Assembly (NCBI RefSeq): GCF_015207285.1 | Contig: NZ_JADEXD010000037.1 | Coordinates: 1-46,508 of the forward strand | DNA: 46,508 nucleotides | DNA from: Tychonema sp. LEGE 07203 | Lineage (GTDB): Bacteria > Cyanobacteriota > Cyanobacteriia > Cyanobacteriales > Microcoleaceae | Reading direction: 5' to 3' | Shown: positions 31,773 through 41,534 of the stretch, in pieces | Layout: every line of letters starts with the position of its first letter | Position numbering within the stretch: the first letter of the stretch is position 1 | Translations under genes and position numbers: made by a program | The notes under the pieces: model-generated | The model's database searches: none | Told to the model about the DNA's origin: nothing | The model's input: the letters and a program-made list of their open reading frames with translations, nothing else

Positions 31773-32627
31773 GTGTCTAATAACGAACCTGCACCGCACT
31801 TGCACCTCCTTTCTAGCTTTGAATCGGGATGGGATGGTTTGAATCTCATCTACGAACTAGAACCTGCTGACGAAATGCCGGAAACTGATTTAGATGAGCA
31901 CTTTATCATCATTGCTCAGAATGATTTTCGGGCTAGTTTTATGTTTAAGGGAAGTTGGCAGCACGTAGATTATGCCAGCGGCGATATTGCTATTATTCCT
32001 GCTACTCAAACTTTTCCTAGAACATTAGTCGATCGCGAAGTTCCATTAATTGAGCTATTTCTCGAACCTGCAATGCTAGCCCGCGCTGCTTTTGACTCTG
32101 TTGATGCCGATCGCATTGAGTTAGTGCCGCAATTGCACCTACGCGACCCATTAATTCAGCATATGGGGCTAGCACTAAAGGAAGAACTAGCAGCCGGAGG
32201 TGCAGACAGTCGTCTGTATGCAGAGTCAATGGCAACAGCGCTTTCTGTGCATTTACTGAGGCGCTATTGTTCTTTTAAAAAGGAGATTAAAAACTATACG
32301 GGTGGATTGTGCAAGTATCAACTCAGGCAAGTATTCAATTATATTGACGAACATTTAGACCGTAATTTGAGTTTAAAAAACCTGAGCAGTGCAGTGCAAA
32401 TTAGTCCGCATTATTTTGCTAGTTTATTTAAGCAATCTACGGGAGTTACCCCGCATCAATATGTAATGAAATGCCGCATAGAGAAAGCAAAGCAATTGCT
32501 CCGGCGGCGGGAGCTTACACTTGTTGAAATCTGTCACCAAGTCGGCTTTCAAATTCAGAGTCATTTCACCAGAGTCTTTCGCCAACAGGTCAAAACTACG
32601 CCAAAGGCATATAGAGATGCGCTTTAA
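31773..32627 (+). CDS. AraC family transcriptional regulator
   Basis: This is a 284-residue protein if it starts at GTG 31773 (SNNEPAPHLHLLSSFESGW); the longer frame from 31722 begins inside a palindromic repeat. Residues about 1-165 are a sensing domain with no named match ('LIYELEPADEMPETDLDEHFIIIAQNDF'). Residues about 185-284 carry the double helix-turn-helix: 'LRQVFNYIDEHLDRNLSLKNLSSAVQISPHYFASLFKQSTGVTPHQYVMKCRIEKAKQLL' and 'LVEICHQVGFQIQSHFTRVFRQQVKTTPKAYR'. It likely acts on the following ferric-reductase-like gene, given a direct repeat between them (see 32631-32660). Confidence 0.92.
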   Translation: MSNNEPAPHLHLLSSFESGWDGLNLIYELEPADEMPETDLDEHFIIIAQNDFRASFMFKGSWQHVDYASGDIAIIPATQTFPRTLVDREVPLIELFLEPAMLARAAFDSVDADRIELVPQLHLRDPLIQHMGLALKEELAAGGADSRLYAESMATALSVHLLRRYCSFKKEIKNYTGGLCKYQLRQVFNYIDEHLDRNLSLKNLSSAVQISPHYFASLFKQSTGVTPHQYVMKCRIEKAKQLLRRRELTLVEICHQVGFQIQSHFTRVFRQQVKTTPKAYRDAL

Positions 32628-32630
32628 ATG

Positions 32631-32660
32631 TTGGGAAGATTAGGACATTTTTGGGAAGAT
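32631..32660 (+). promoter_or_regulatory. Direct repeat TTGGGAAGAT x2, 20-bp spacing (candidate AraC operator)
   Basis: TTGGGAAGAT occurs at 32631-32640 and again at 32651-32660, exactly 20 bp apart. That is about two helical turns, as expected for a dimeric AraC-type regulator binding same-face half sites. It lies between the AraC gene stop (32625-32627) and the ferric-reductase-like ATG at 32735. Confidence 0.5.
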
Positions 32661-32734
32661 CGGGCAAGACAGCGGCAATGTGCGATCGCTAAATTTAGTA
32701 CCTACCGACAATTTCTTTTCAGGAGTAACCAAGG

Positions 32735-33331
32735 ATGAAAGGTACTAAATTTGCTTTTGAAGGATGGAGTATCGTTGGTTTGTCTGCGCTGACAGTTGGG
32801 ATTATGCTTGCTGTTATTTGGCTGATTCACGGTGTTGACGAACAAGGGATGCGGATGGCGATCCGAGCAACTGCCCGTACTTCGTGTATCTTATTTTTAA
32901 GTGCTTTTGTTGCTTCTGCACTTTGCAGGCTTTGGCCAACTACATTTACACAGTGGCTCTTAAAAAATCGCCGCTATTTGGGGGTATCGATGGCAGTGTC
33001 GCATACGTATCACGCGATCGCCTGGAGTGGCTTGTGGTTTGCAACTTCTGGAACATCGCCTCAGTTTGACCCTCTGGGGATCTTAGGCTATGTCTTCCTG
33101 TTTGCGATGACTGTAACATCTTTTAAGCGATCGGCAGCATGGATAGGTAAACGAGCGTGGAAAATTTTGCACAATGCTGGAATGCACTATTTCTGGCTGG
33201 CTTTTACCTTTGAATTCAGTACCAAGATTGTAAAGTCAGCTATCGTATATTTACCTCTGACAGTGTTGCTAGTTGCAGCAATTATGATTCGCCTAATTTC
33301 TCCTAGAATACAGAGAAAATTAGTTAGTTAG
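32735..33331 (+). CDS. Ferric-reductase-like haem membrane protein
   Basis: This 198-residue protein has five to six membrane helices and belongs to the ferric reductase-like transmembrane/MsrQ superfamily. Conserved 'RRYLGVSMAVSHTYHAIAW' (His90, His93) and 'AWKILHNAGMHYFWLAF' (His146, His151) supply candidate haem ligands. It has no NAD- or FAD-binding domain, so electrons must come from another protein. AGGAGT 9 bases upstream of 32735 marks the start. It follows the AraC gene by about 107 bp containing the candidate operator; a role in redox or metal stress is inferred from context. Confidence 0.88.
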   Translation: MKGTKFAFEGWSIVGLSALTVGIMLAVIWLIHGVDEQGMRMAIRATARTSCILFLSAFVASALCRLWPTTFTQWLLKNRRYLGVSMAVSHTYHAIAWSGLWFATSGTSPQFDPLGILGYVFLFAMTVTSFKRSAAWIGKRAWKILHNAGMHYFWLAFTFEFSTKIVKSAIVYLPLTVLLVAAIMIRLISPRIQRKLVS

Positions 33332-33436
33332 GACTTCGATCGTGTCCGCTAGTTCCAGTCAATTTTGTAGTAGGGCGCGGGGCTTTCAAGCATCTCACTG
33401 GAAATTGAGTAGCTTAAAGTCACGCACCTTACTGAA

Positions 33437-34675
33437 TTAAATTAAATCGGGTACTTTTGGTTTAATTTTGCGCTCGTACCAGTTCATTAACGGGGTGGAA
33501 CTAATGCCGTGCACAATCACAGAAAGTACGATGGTTGAAAAAGTAATCCAAGCAAGTTTTTCGGCAGTTTCTCCTTTCAAACCGTGACCTAAAGCATAGG
33601 TAAGATAATAGATTGAACCGACCCCGCGAATGCCAAACCAACCGCAGAGCAAGCGGCTAGCAGGATGTAAAGAACTGCCGATCGTACTGAGCCAAGCTCC
33701 CACAGGTCGAATCAAAAAAATCAACAATCCACCTACTAAGAGGGAGTAGCCTCCAAAGGCGAGCATAGGTTCTACGCGGAGCAGCGAACCTAATAGTAAA
33801 AGAGTTCCTACTTCCATTAACTTTTCTATGCGCTCGGTAAAGTGCAGTTGGGAAAGCGGTTTTTCTGGGTGGTGGTAACTCCGCTGCACTACAATTCCTG
33901 CTACAAAAACTGCGAGAAATCCGTATCCGTTGATTACTTCTGTGAGGGAATAGGTAAGCAGAATTGTACTGAGGGCAATGAAATCTTCCATTAATTCATC
34001 TGCCGGTTTGTGGCGTTGCAGTCTTTTATCAATCCAGGTGACGGCTTTAGCTACTAAAATGCCCATAACGATACCAGCGGCGATCGCCCAAATCAAGTCA
34101 ACTGCTACCCACTGCGAAAACCAGTTCGACCAGTTGTTATCTTTGAACGCATAAATGCCGAAATAAACAAAGGGAAAAGCTAAAGCATCGTTTAAGCCGC
34201 CTTCGGATGTTAAACCAAAACGCAATTCATCGCGATCGTCTATATTAGCTAACTGAACTTCTGAAGCTAAAACTGGGTCGGTGGGAGCGAGAATTGCTCC
34301 CAATAAAATAGCAGGGCCCCAATCTAATTTCACAAACCAATGAGCGATCGCAGCCACTGCAAAAATCGAAATTGGCATTAAAAAACCGATCAGCCGTACT
34401 GTGGAATTCCAAGCCCAAAATTGCAGCGGGCGATTCATTTTTAGGCCGCAACTGAATAGAGACACAATAACTACAAATTCTGCAAGTCTTTCCAAAAATT
34501 GAGCGTCGGGGCGCAATTCAATCAGCTTGATACCGTAAGGCCCCAACCCGATACCGACAACTAGATAAATTAAGGCATAAGAGAGCGGCAATCGCGAAAT
34601 CCATCCCGAACCCAGGGTGACTGTCAGCAGGAGGATGCCAATCGCTAGCAAGCTGAGAATGTAATGATCTACCAT
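33437..34675 (-). CDS. CPA1-type Na+(K+)/H+ antiporter
   Basis: This is a 12-helix cation/proton antiporter. Family signs are 'GAILAPTDPVLASEVQL' with the ion-binding Asp in the T-D-P motif, 'GLTSEGGLNDALAFPFVYF' with Glu-Gly-x-x-Asn-Asp, and 'CGWFGIRGVGSIYYLTYAL'. I prefer ATG 34675 (412 aa, starting MVDHYILSLLAIG); a start at 34705 would add MLNLIKSAIA. No large C-terminal regulatory domain is present. It lies next to the kdp operon and would help balance Na+/K+/H+, though it is 160 bp away and separately repeat-flanked. Confidence 0.9.
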   Translation of the reverse strand: MVDHYILSLLAIGILLLTVTLGSGWISRLPLSYALIYLVVGIGLGPYGIKLIELRPDAQFLERLAEFVVIVSLFSCGLKMNRPLQFWAWNSTVRLIGFLMPISIFAVAAIAHWFVKLDWGPAILLGAILAPTDPVLASEVQLANIDDRDELRFGLTSEGGLNDALAFPFVYFGIYAFKDNNWSNWFSQWVAVDLIWAIAAGIVMGILVAKAVTWIDKRLQRHKPADELMEDFIALSTILLTYSLTEVINGYGFLAVFVAGIVVQRSYHHPEKPLSQLHFTERIEKLMEVGTLLLLGSLLRVEPMLAFGGYSLLVGGLLIFLIRPVGAWLSTIGSSLHPASRLLCGWFGIRGVGSIYYLTYALGHGLKGETAEKLAWITFSTIVLSVIVHGISSTPLMNWYERKIKPKVPDLI

Positions 34676-34811
34676 AGCGATCGCACTTTTAATCAGGTTT
34701 AACAAGTGCGATTTTAACAGGTAAAAGCTTGTGGCGCATCCGTCTTATGCTAGAGTATGCTGCCATCCGAAAATTATATCTATTTGTTATCTGTTATGTG
34801 TTATTTGTTAC

Positions 34812-34874
34812 AAATGACTGCTGACTGCTGACTAATGACTGCTGACTGCTGCCAACTGACTAATGACTACTGAC
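34812..34874. repeat. Heptamer tandem repeats at the kdpD 3' end
   Basis: ATGACTGC/TGACTAA-type units. The last GACTACTGAC overlaps the kdpD coding end: its CTA gives the TAG stop, and the last residues Ser-Gln are encoded by the repeat. Confidence 0.9.
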
Positions 34875-36006
34875 TTTTTTCGGTAGCGATAATGTGCAAA
34901 TCTACGTGTTTGAGCGATCGCACTAACTGTTGAGTCAAAGAACCCCGCAGCAGCAATTTCCACCGCGATTGCTGGCTTTCACCGATCACAATTTGAGTAA
35001 TGCGATACTCTTTAGCTACATCGGAAATTGCTTTGGCTATTTTATTACCGTTGACTCGCAAAAATTGTCCGTTAAATTCCTGACAGAGTTTCTCACAAGT
35101 TTCAACGTGCAAGCTTTCTGCTTTTGTTAAAAATTTTTCTGGATCGTTAACAAACAAAGCATAAAAGGGAGCATTCATGTAGTTAGCAATCCTCCCGCCC
35201 CGCCGCAGCAGTTGCAAGGAATTGGGATAAGTCGAGACGCATACTAAAACTCGTTCGTGAATGTTGCAATATTGACCTTTTAAAGTTGCTGCGTCCTCTT
35301 CAACGTTGTCTGCAACTTCTCGCAGGGCGAGTTCTCGCAAAGCAATTAAATGACGGCGCTGGAAAAAGTTTTTTAAAGATTGTTCAATTTTTTCGGGTGC
35401 ATAAATTTTGCCTTCTCGCAACCGTGTCTCTAAAGTTTCCGGCGTGACATCGATAACCACTACTTCGTCAGCTTCTTCTAGAATGCGATCGGGAATTCTT
35501 TCTCTGACTACAACTCCGGTAATTCGTGCTACTAAATCGTTGAGACTTTCGATATGCTGAATGTTGAGAGTGGAAAAAACATCAATTCCAGCATTCAGAA
35601 CTTCTTCGACATCTTGATATCGTTTTTCTCGCTGAGAACCGGGAATATTTGTATGGGCGAGTTCGTCAATTAATGCTAATTGGGGGCGGCGCGATATGAC
35701 AGCTTCCACATCCATTTCAGCTAGCATTTTTTCGCCGCGCAGCATTTGTTTTCGCGGCACTATTTCTAATCCTTTTCCCTTTTCGGCGGTTTCTTTTCGT
35801 CCGTGGGTTTCTAACAGTCCAACAACCACGTCAATGCCTTCTAATTTGAGTCGATGCCCTTCTTCCAGCATTCGGAAAGTTTTGCCCACACCGGGAGCCA
35901 TGCCGATAAATATTTTGTGCTTTCCCCGGCGCGTGCGATCGCAATTGCGGTTAGTTTGGGCATAAACCGCGTCTGAATTGTTGGTGAGTTCGCTAGAGTG
36001 AATCAT
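34867..36006 (-). CDS. kdpD: Short KdpD: N-terminal sensor without kinase domain
   Basis: This 379-residue protein equals only the N-terminal portion of KdpD. It has the KdpD ATP-binding domain with Walker A 'GMAPGVGKT' (35-43) and Walker B-like 'LALIDELAHTNIPGS' (110-124), then a UspA-like domain (about 248-375, 'HERVLVCVSTYPNS' to 'IVIGESQQSRW'). The DUF4118 membrane region and histidine kinase of the roughly 900-residue E. coli protein are missing. Such short KdpD proteins are known in Anabaena, so this is a natural form, not a truncation. It is the last gene of the kdp cluster, 222 bp from kdpC across heptamer repeats. Confidence 0.93.
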   Translation of the reverse strand: MIHSSELTNNSDAVYAQTNRNCDRTRRGKHKIFIGMAPGVGKTFRMLEEGHRLKLEGIDVVVGLLETHGRKETAEKGKGLEIVPRKQMLRGEKMLAEMDVEAVISRRPQLALIDELAHTNIPGSQREKRYQDVEEVLNAGIDVFSTLNIQHIESLNDLVARITGVVVRERIPDRILEEADEVVVIDVTPETLETRLREGKIYAPEKIEQSLKNFFQRRHLIALRELALREVADNVEEDAATLKGQYCNIHERVLVCVSTYPNSLQLLRRGGRIANYMNAPFYALFVNDPEKFLTKAESLHVETCEKLCQEFNGQFLRVNGNKIAKAISDVAKEYRITQIVIGESQQSRWKLLLRGSLTQQLVRSLKHVDLHIIATEKSQ

Positions 36007-36017
36007 AGCTTAATAGA

Positions 36018-36223
36018 TAAGTTGGCAGTTGGCAGTTGGTAGTTGGCAGTTGGTAGTTGGTAGTTGGTAGTTGGTAGTTGGCAGTTGGTAGTTGGCAGTT
36101 GGTAGTTGTTAGTTGGCAGTTGGCAGTTGGCAGTCAACAGTCAACAGTCAACAGTCAACAGTTAACAGTTAACAGTCAACAGCTAACAATTTCCTAATGA
36201 CTAATGACTAATGACTAATGACT
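36018..36223. repeat. Heptamer tandem repeats (GTTGGCA/GTTGGTA, AGTCAAC, AATGACT)
   Basis: Three successive arrays fill almost the whole kdpC-kdpD gap. They start 12 bp ahead of the kdpD ATG and end 6 bp from the kdpC stop. Transcripts through this region would carry long repeat RNA. Confidence 0.93.
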
Positions 36224-36228
36224 CTAAA

Positions 36229-36858
36229 TTATTGTAAACTATCGAGAGCTAAATTCAGTTTGAGGACGTTAACTCCCGGTTCTCCAAAAATACCTAAGAA
36301 TCGGCTTTCTGTATTTTTGGATACCAACATTTCTACTTGATTGAGATTGATCGATCGCACTTTTGCTATCCGCTCAATTTGCGCCTTAGCTGATTCTACA
36401 CTAATGTGCGGATCGAGACCAGAGCCGGAGGTGTAAACTAAATCAGCAGTCGGTTTGATGCCAGCTTGGCTGAGGCGGGCTACTTCAACTTGCACCCCTT
36501 GAAAACCATCTTTTTCATTGCCTCGACGCAGCAAATCAGAGTTACTGGGAGCAAGATTGCTAGCTCCAGAAAACCCCGTTCTCTGACTTAAATTATCAGC
36601 CTTTGTCGGGTCGAAATCAGTAGGTACAAAGCTGCTGTAATTTGTGGTACTGGGGCGGCTCCAAAAATATTTTTCCGAGGTGAATGATTGACCGATTAAG
36701 GATGAACCGACTACAACTCCCTGCTTAGTAATTAAGCTGCCGTTTGCCTGCGAGTTGAAGGCGAATTGACCGATTACTAGCACGATTAAGGGATAAATAA
36801 TTGCGGTGATTCCCCACAAAACTAAAGTGACGCGAATTGCTTTGATTAAATCTCTCAT
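36229..36858 (-). CDS. kdpC: K+-transporting ATPase subunit C
   Basis: This 209-residue KdpC has one N-terminal membrane helix (about 10-32) and the periplasmic domain with 'GSSLIGQSFTSEKYFWSRPSTTNYSSF', 'SGASNLAPSNSDLLRR', and 'YTSGSGLDPHISVESAKAQIERIAKVR'. KdpC assembles with KdpA and KdpB and raises K+ affinity. It is 143 bp downstream of the kdpF/G gene. Slightly longer than the usual about 190 residues. Confidence 0.97.
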   Translation of the reverse strand: MRDLIKAIRVTLVLWGITAIIYPLIVLVIGQFAFNSQANGSLITKQGVVVGSSLIGQSFTSEKYFWSRPSTTNYSSFVPTDFDPTKADNLSQRTGFSGASNLAPSNSDLLRRGNEKDGFQGVQVEVARLSQAGIKPTADLVYTSGSGLDPHISVESAKAQIERIAKVRSINLNQVEMLVSKNTESRFLGIFGEPGVNVLKLNLALDSLQ

Positions 36859-36911
36859 AAATTACCTCAATGAATGAATGAAGAACGAAGAACAACTTAC
36901 ACGCAGGGGCA

Positions 36912-36977
36912 AGAAACCGGGTTTTTTCGCGAAATATTTCGTTTGGGCCGGCAGATTCGGTAGAAAACCCGGTTTCT
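36912..36977. repeat. AGAAACCGGGTTTT inverted repeat inside the kdp operon
   Basis: A perfect 14-bp inverted repeat (36912-36925 and 36964-36977) of the dispersed AGAAACC family, between kdpF/G and kdpC. It can fold in either strand and may affect expression between the two genes. Confidence 0.8.
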
Positions 36978-37001
36978 GGGAGTCGCAATGCAGATATTTT
37001 G

Positions 37002-37271
37002 CTAAAATTTTTCCGGCTGAAAAATCACGACAAACAAGTAAACTGCGAGCGCGATTATTGCCAAACCCAAAAGACTTAAACCCCATGCAGCTTTTTTGGT
37101 CAAGCCTTCATCCGCAGCGGCATAAACAGCGGGTGCAATTATTAAGTTAAAGCACATTACTAGAAATAGCTGTACCGGGATTGGATGTCGCTGCCAGAGC
37201 ATTTGTGCTAACTCAATTGTTTCTTGAAAATTCCTGGGCAAAACATCATTGAGCAAATCGTTCCGTCTCAT
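37002..37271 (-). CDS. Small kdp-operon membrane protein (KdpF/KdpG type)
   Basis: This 89-residue protein has two membrane helices (about 31-52 and 64-85). The final 'LLGLAIIALAVYLFVVIFQPEKF' matches the KdpF pattern (one helix ending Y-L...PEKF), but the protein is about three times longer than the 29-residue E. coli KdpF. Its position between kdpB and kdpC matches the extra gene called kdpG in Anabaena, so it may be the fused or extended form. It probably stabilises the KdpABC complex. Confidence 0.8.
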   Translation of the reverse strand: MRRNDLLNDVLPRNFQETIELAQMLWQRHPIPVQLFLVMCFNLIIAPAVYAAADEGLTKKAAWGLSLLGLAIIALAVYLFVVIFQPEKF

Positions 37272-37601
37272 AATTTCTCCAATTTTTGGTGTTCTAAAGT
37301 AGATATAGAGCCTCTATATATGCGTTCATAGGTTTTACTAAGAAACGAGTTTTAAAGGAGGCGATAACTAATGACTAATGACTGATGACTGATATCGTTT
37401 CCGCTTGCATCGGAATGATTTAACCTTATTAGTACACAGAGTACACAGAGGGAGAGAATAATATATCTGAATCATTCCGATGAAGAGAGGATTTGATATG
37501 ATGACTGCTGACTAATGACTAATGACTACTGACTACTGACTAATGACTAATGACTGATGACTACTGACTAATGACTACTGACTACTGACTACTGACTTCT
37601 T
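37272..37601. other. Repeat-filled gap between kdpB and kdpF/G
   Basis: 330 bp without a gene: heptamer runs at about 37362-37390 and 37501-37596 flank the third copy of the ~110-bp interspersed repeat. The kdpB stop codon lies about 5 bp from the last heptamer. Confidence 0.8.
37391..37499 (+). repeat. Interspersed repeat of about 110 bp, copy 3
   Basis: It begins GATATCGTTTCCGCTTGCATCG and ends GATGAAGAGAGGATTTGATAT. In this copy ATCGGAATGATT and AATCATTCCGAT form a perfect 12-bp inverted repeat near the ends, so the unit is palindromic. It lies inside the kdp operon. Confidence 0.8.
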
Positions 37602-39698
37602 CTATGCTAGCCCGACGGCGGCAATGAAAACATCGATTATTTTGATGGCGATAAACGGCGCGACTGCTCCGCCCAATCCGTAGATTAAAATGTTCCGCTG
37701 CAATAGTTGATTTGCTGTCAGCGGTCGAAACTTTACCCCGGTTAATGCTAGGGGAATTAATGCGGGAATAATTAAAGCATTGTAAACTAATGCGGATAAA
37801 ATTGCTGATTGACCGCTCGCTAAACCCATGATGTTTAAATCGCCAACGGGGGCAAACATGGCTGGAATAATTGCAAAATATTTAGCGATGTCGTTGGCTA
37901 GGGAAAATGTAGTCAGCGCGCCGCGAGTAATTAGCAATTGTTTGCCAATTGTCACTAAGTCAATTAGTTTGGTGGGGTCAGAATCTAAGTCCACCATGTT
38001 TGCAGCTTCTTTCGCGGCTTGGGTTCCAGAATTCATCGCGAGTCCGACGTTTGCTTGGGCTAGGGCGGGTGCGTCGTTGGTTCCGTCTCCCGTCATTGCT
38101 ACTAATTTGCCTTCGGCTTGTTGCTTGCGAATTACTTCGATTTTGTCTTCGGGAGTTGCTTCGGCAATGAAGTCGTCAACTCCGGCTTCGTCGGCAATTA
38201 CTGATGCTGTAATTCGGTTATCTCCGGTGAGCATGATGGTGCGAATTCCCATTTTTCTCAGTTGGTCAAACCGATCGCGAATTCCCGGTTTAATCACATC
38301 TTTCAAATAGATAATTCCGTAGGTGTCGCTACCTTGACAAACCGCTAGCGGCGTGCCTCCCAAGCGCGAAACTCGCTCGTAAGCTTCATCGAGATCCTGG
38401 CCGAAATTGCCGCCGCGCGATCGCACAAAACCCTTCACCGCATCCACCGCACCCTTGCGAACCTCCGTCCCGTCGGGCAAATCGGTACCAGACATCCGGG
38501 TTTTGGCGGAAAAATCCAGCCCGGTTGCGTTAGCGCGATCGAATTTTGCTGTAGCGCCCAATTTTTCCGCCAAACGGACGATCGACTTTCCCTCTGGAGT
38601 CTCGTCAAACACGCTAGCAGCCAGCGCCACACTCGCAACCCGATCCAGCGAGTGACCGTTGACCGGAATGAATTCCTCGGCTAAACGGTTGCCCAGGGTG
38701 ATCGTCCCCGTTTTGTCCAAAATCAGCGTATTCACGTCGCCGCAAGCCTCTACGGCGCGCCCAGAGGTCGCTATGACGTTAAATTGAGCGACGCGATCCA
38801 TCCCCGCAATGCCGATCGCGCTCAGCAAACCGCCAATGGTTGTTGGAATCAGCGCCACCAGCAGCGAAATCAGCGTCACCACGCCCACAGGAGTTTTTAC
38901 ATAATTGCCGATCGGCCCAATCGTTGACACCACAATCAAAAACACCAGAGTCAGCACCGCCAGCAGCACCGTCAGCGCGATCTCGTTCGGCGTTTTCGAG
39001 CGTTCTGCGCCCTCCACCAGCGCGATCATCCTGTCCAAAAACCCCTTACCGGGGTCGGCCATCACCCGCAGCGTCAGTTCGTCGGAAAGGATGCGTGTCC
39101 CGCCGGTGACGGAACTGGCGATGTCCGAACCCGGTTCCTTGAGCACTGGGGCGGATTCGCCGGTGATCGCAGATTCGTCCACAGATGCGACACCTGCGAT
39201 CACTTCGCCGTCAGCGGGAATGACATCGCCTGCGATCGCTTTAATTTGATCGCCGCGTCTCAGGGCTGTCGAACTTACTTCTTGAATTGAACCGTCTGGT
39301 AAGAGTTTGCGGGCTGTGGTGTCGGCTTTGGTCGATCGCAGCGCGTCTGCTTGTGCTTTGCCGCGCCCTTCTGCTACTGCTTCGGCAAAATTAGCAAATA
39401 CCAAAGTGAAGAACAAAATAAATGTGACTAAACCGTTGAAAACTCTCTGATTTTCGCCGGGAACCGGGCCGAACAGCGTGGGGTCGATCGTTAATAATGC
39501 AGTCACAATTGTGCCAACCCACACCACAAACATTACTGGATTTTTCAGCATCACCTGCGGGTTTAGCTTGACAAAAGCTTCTTTGAAAGCTCTTTGATAA
39601 AGTCCTTTTGTATTTGCTTTGGGCGTGTGTTTGCGAGACTCGCGAGGGCCTCTGGAACGGGAATTTTTCTGAGAGTTGGGGGTATTGGAAGAAGCCAT
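37602..39698 (-). CDS. kdpB: K+-transporting P-type ATPase subunit B
   Basis: This 698-residue P-type ATPase energises the Kdp potassium pump. It has the phosphorylation motif DKTGT at 328-332, TGES at 179-182, the KdpB M4 motif PTTIGG (285-290) and the hinge '[16 protein letters not shown]'-like '[20 protein letters not shown]'. The N-terminus is a basic stretch of about 35 residues before the first helix, longer than in E. coli. It follows kdpA by 75 bp. Confidence 0.98.
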   Translation of the reverse strand: MASSNTPNSQKNSRSRGPRESRKHTPKANTKGLYQRAFKEAFVKLNPQVMLKNPVMFVVWVGTIVTALLTIDPTLFGPVPGENQRVFNGLVTFILFFTLVFANFAEAVAEGRGKAQADALRSTKADTTARKLLPDGSIQEVSSTALRRGDQIKAIAGDVIPADGEVIAGVASVDESAITGESAPVLKEPGSDIASSVTGGTRILSDELTLRVMADPGKGFLDRMIALVEGAERSKTPNEIALTVLLAVLTLVFLIVVSTIGPIGNYVKTPVGVVTLISLLVALIPTTIGGLLSAIGIAGMDRVAQFNVIATSGRAVEACGDVNTLILDKTGTITLGNRLAEEFIPVNGHSLDRVASVALAASVFDETPEGKSIVRLAEKLGATAKFDRANATGLDFSAKTRMSGTDLPDGTEVRKGAVDAVKGFVRSRGGNFGQDLDEAYERVSRLGGTPLAVCQGSDTYGIIYLKDVIKPGIRDRFDQLRKMGIRTIMLTGDNRITASVIADEAGVDDFIAEATPEDKIEVIRKQQAEGKLVAMTGDGTNDAPALAQANVGLAMNSGTQAAKEAANMVDLDSDPTKLIDLVTIGKQLLITRGALTTFSLANDIAKYFAIIPAMFAPVGDLNIMGLASGQSAILSALVYNALIIPALIPLALTGVKFRPLTANQLLQRNILIYGLGGAVAPFIAIKIIDVFIAAVGLA

Positions 39699-39773
39699 AA
39701 TTTGGATTTTTAATGAACCGCAGAGGACACAGAGAACGCGGAGAAAGAGGAGGGTGAGGTTGACAATTTTTCG

Positions 39774-41534
39774 CTATTGAGGTGGAGGAGTTGGTGTTGC
39801 TAAAGGTGTTATGGGTGCAGTTATCGGTGTGGGTTCAAATTTGCCGCTGCTCATTTCAAATCCTTCTGCAATTGGCCCTAAAGCTAGAACTGGGAAAAAT
39901 GTCAGTGCGCCCAGAATTATGATTACTCCTGCTGTGACGCTGGTGAATAAAACTGAGTCTGTTCTGAGTGTTCCGGTTGTTTCGGGAACCAGTTGTTTGT
40001 TTGTCATCCTGTCGGCTAGCAACAGCATTGCAACAATTGGAACGTAGCGTCCTAAAAGCAAACTAAAACAGGTGCTTAAATTCCACCAAAGTCCTGTTGC
40101 TGCGGGTTGAGAATCTCCTAATCCTTCAAAGCCTGAACCGTTGTTAGCTGCGGCTGAAGCGTATTCGTACATCACCTGGGAAATGCCGTGAAATCCGGGG
40201 TTGCTGATGCCGCTCAAGCTGTCGGTAAAGGCGAGGGTAATTGCGCCAGGGATTAAAACTGCGATCGGGTGAATTAACAAAACCACGCTGGCTAAAACTA
40301 TTTCCTTTTTTTCAATTTTGCGTCCCAAAAATTCGGGCGTTCTTCCCACCATCAATCCTGTGAGAAATACGCTCAAAATTAGGTAAACAAACAAGTAAGC
40401 TGTTCCCGTTCCTTGTCCGCCCCAAACAATTTGCAGAAACAAGTTAGACAGAGTAGCAAAACCACCGGGAGGCATTAAAGAATCGTGCATCCCGTTCACT
40501 GCACCGCACATTGTACCAGTTGTAGTCACTGCCCAAAGTGCAGTTTCTGCCCAGCCAAATCTAACTTCTTTTCCTTCTAAATTTGGTTGCAGCGAACCGA
40601 GTAAATTATTGACTTGAGGATTGCCTTGATATTCGCCAATTGCTGCAACGCCAATCAAGGCAACAAACATTATAAATACCATCCAAAAAATCAGCCATCC
40701 CTGTTTTTTGTTGTTGGCAAATCTGCCGTAGGTGTGAATGAATGCTGCTGGGATGCAAACCATTGCTAGGATTTCCAGCAGGTTACTAAAAGGGTTGGGA
40801 TTTTCAAAGGGGTGAGCAGAGTTAACCCCGAAGAATCCGCCGCCGTTTTCTCCTAGTTGTTTGATGCTTTCAAAGTGAGCTACTGGGCCGCGGGCAATTA
40901 CTTGGGTGCTTCCTTCTAAGGTGGTGACAACTTCTGGGCCTGCTAGGGTTTCGGGTACTCCTGAAATTAGCAATAGCAAGGCGATTATTAAAGATAATGG
41001 CAGGAGAATTCTGGTAATTGATTGAATTAAATCGATGTAAAAGTTACCTAACGGGCGGCCAGTCAGTCCCCGAATAAAGGCGATTCCTACTGCTAAACCT
41101 GTGGCGGCTGAGGTAAACATTAAAAAACCCAAAGTTAACTGGGATAGATAACTGTATGTTGTCTCGCCGGAGTAATGCTGTTGGTCGGTATTTGTGAGAA
41201 ATGAAATTGTTGTGTGCAGGGCGGTGTCCCAGGTTGGTGCGCTGAGGCTGGTGGGATTTAAAGGCAGCACTCCTTGAAGCATGAAGATTAGAAAAACAAA
41301 TATCCCCATTGCTGCATTGCTGTAGAATAGCGATCGCGCATATTGCCAGCCTGTCATGGTATCTACAACGCGGATGTTGCTGGCTTTATAGATGAGTTGT
41401 TCTATTGGTTTAATGACGGGATCGAGGATGGTTCGTTCTCCCATGTACACCCGCGCCATGTAATTGCCGAATCCGGGGGCGATCGCGATTAAAATGATTA
41501 GCGTTAATGCGATTTGAATTAATCCTTGCAGCAT
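39774..41534 (-). CDS. kdpA: K+-transporting ATPase potassium-binding subunit A
   Basis: This 586-residue membrane channel subunit is related to K+ channels with four pore loops. Landmarks are '[22 protein letters not shown]', '[27 protein letters not shown]' and '[26 protein letters not shown]'. The start at 41534 agrees with the family N-terminus. A GAGGA lies 15 bases upstream, inside the end of the small ORF that precedes it. It is the first definite structural gene of the operon. Confidence 0.98.
   Translation of the reverse strand: MLQGLIQIALTLIILIAIAPGFGNYMARVYMGERTILDPVIKPIEQLIYKASNIRVVDTMTGWQYARSLFYSNAAMGIFVFLIFMLQGVLPLNPTSLSAPTWDTALHTTISFLTNTDQQHYSGETTYSYLSQLTLGFLMFTSAATGLAVGIAFIRGLTGRPLGNFYIDLIQSITRILLPLSLIIALLLLISGVPETLAGPEVVTTLEGSTQVIARGPVAHFESIKQLGENGGGFFGVNSAHPFENPNPFSNLLEILAMVCIPAAFIHTYGRFANNKKQGWLIFWMVFIMFVALIGVAAIGEYQGNPQVNNLLGSLQPNLEGKEVRFGWAETALWAVTTTGTMCGAVNGMHDSLMPPGGFATLSNLFLQIVWGGQGTGTAYLFVYLILSVFLTGLMVGRTPEFLGRKIEKKEIVLASVVLLIHPIAVLIPGAITLAFTDSLSGISNPGFHGISQVMYEYASAAANNGSGFEGLGDSQPAATGLWWNLSTCFSLLLGRYVPIVAMLLLADRMTNKQLVPETTGTLRTDSVLFTSVTAGVIIILGALTFFPVLALGPIAEGFEMSSGKFEPTPITAPITPLATPTPPPQ

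Noticed and set aside
34867-36006. Frameshift or truncation of KdpD
   Set aside because: No kinase remnant is found downstream, and short KdpD proteins of this length are known in Anabaena. The form is natural.
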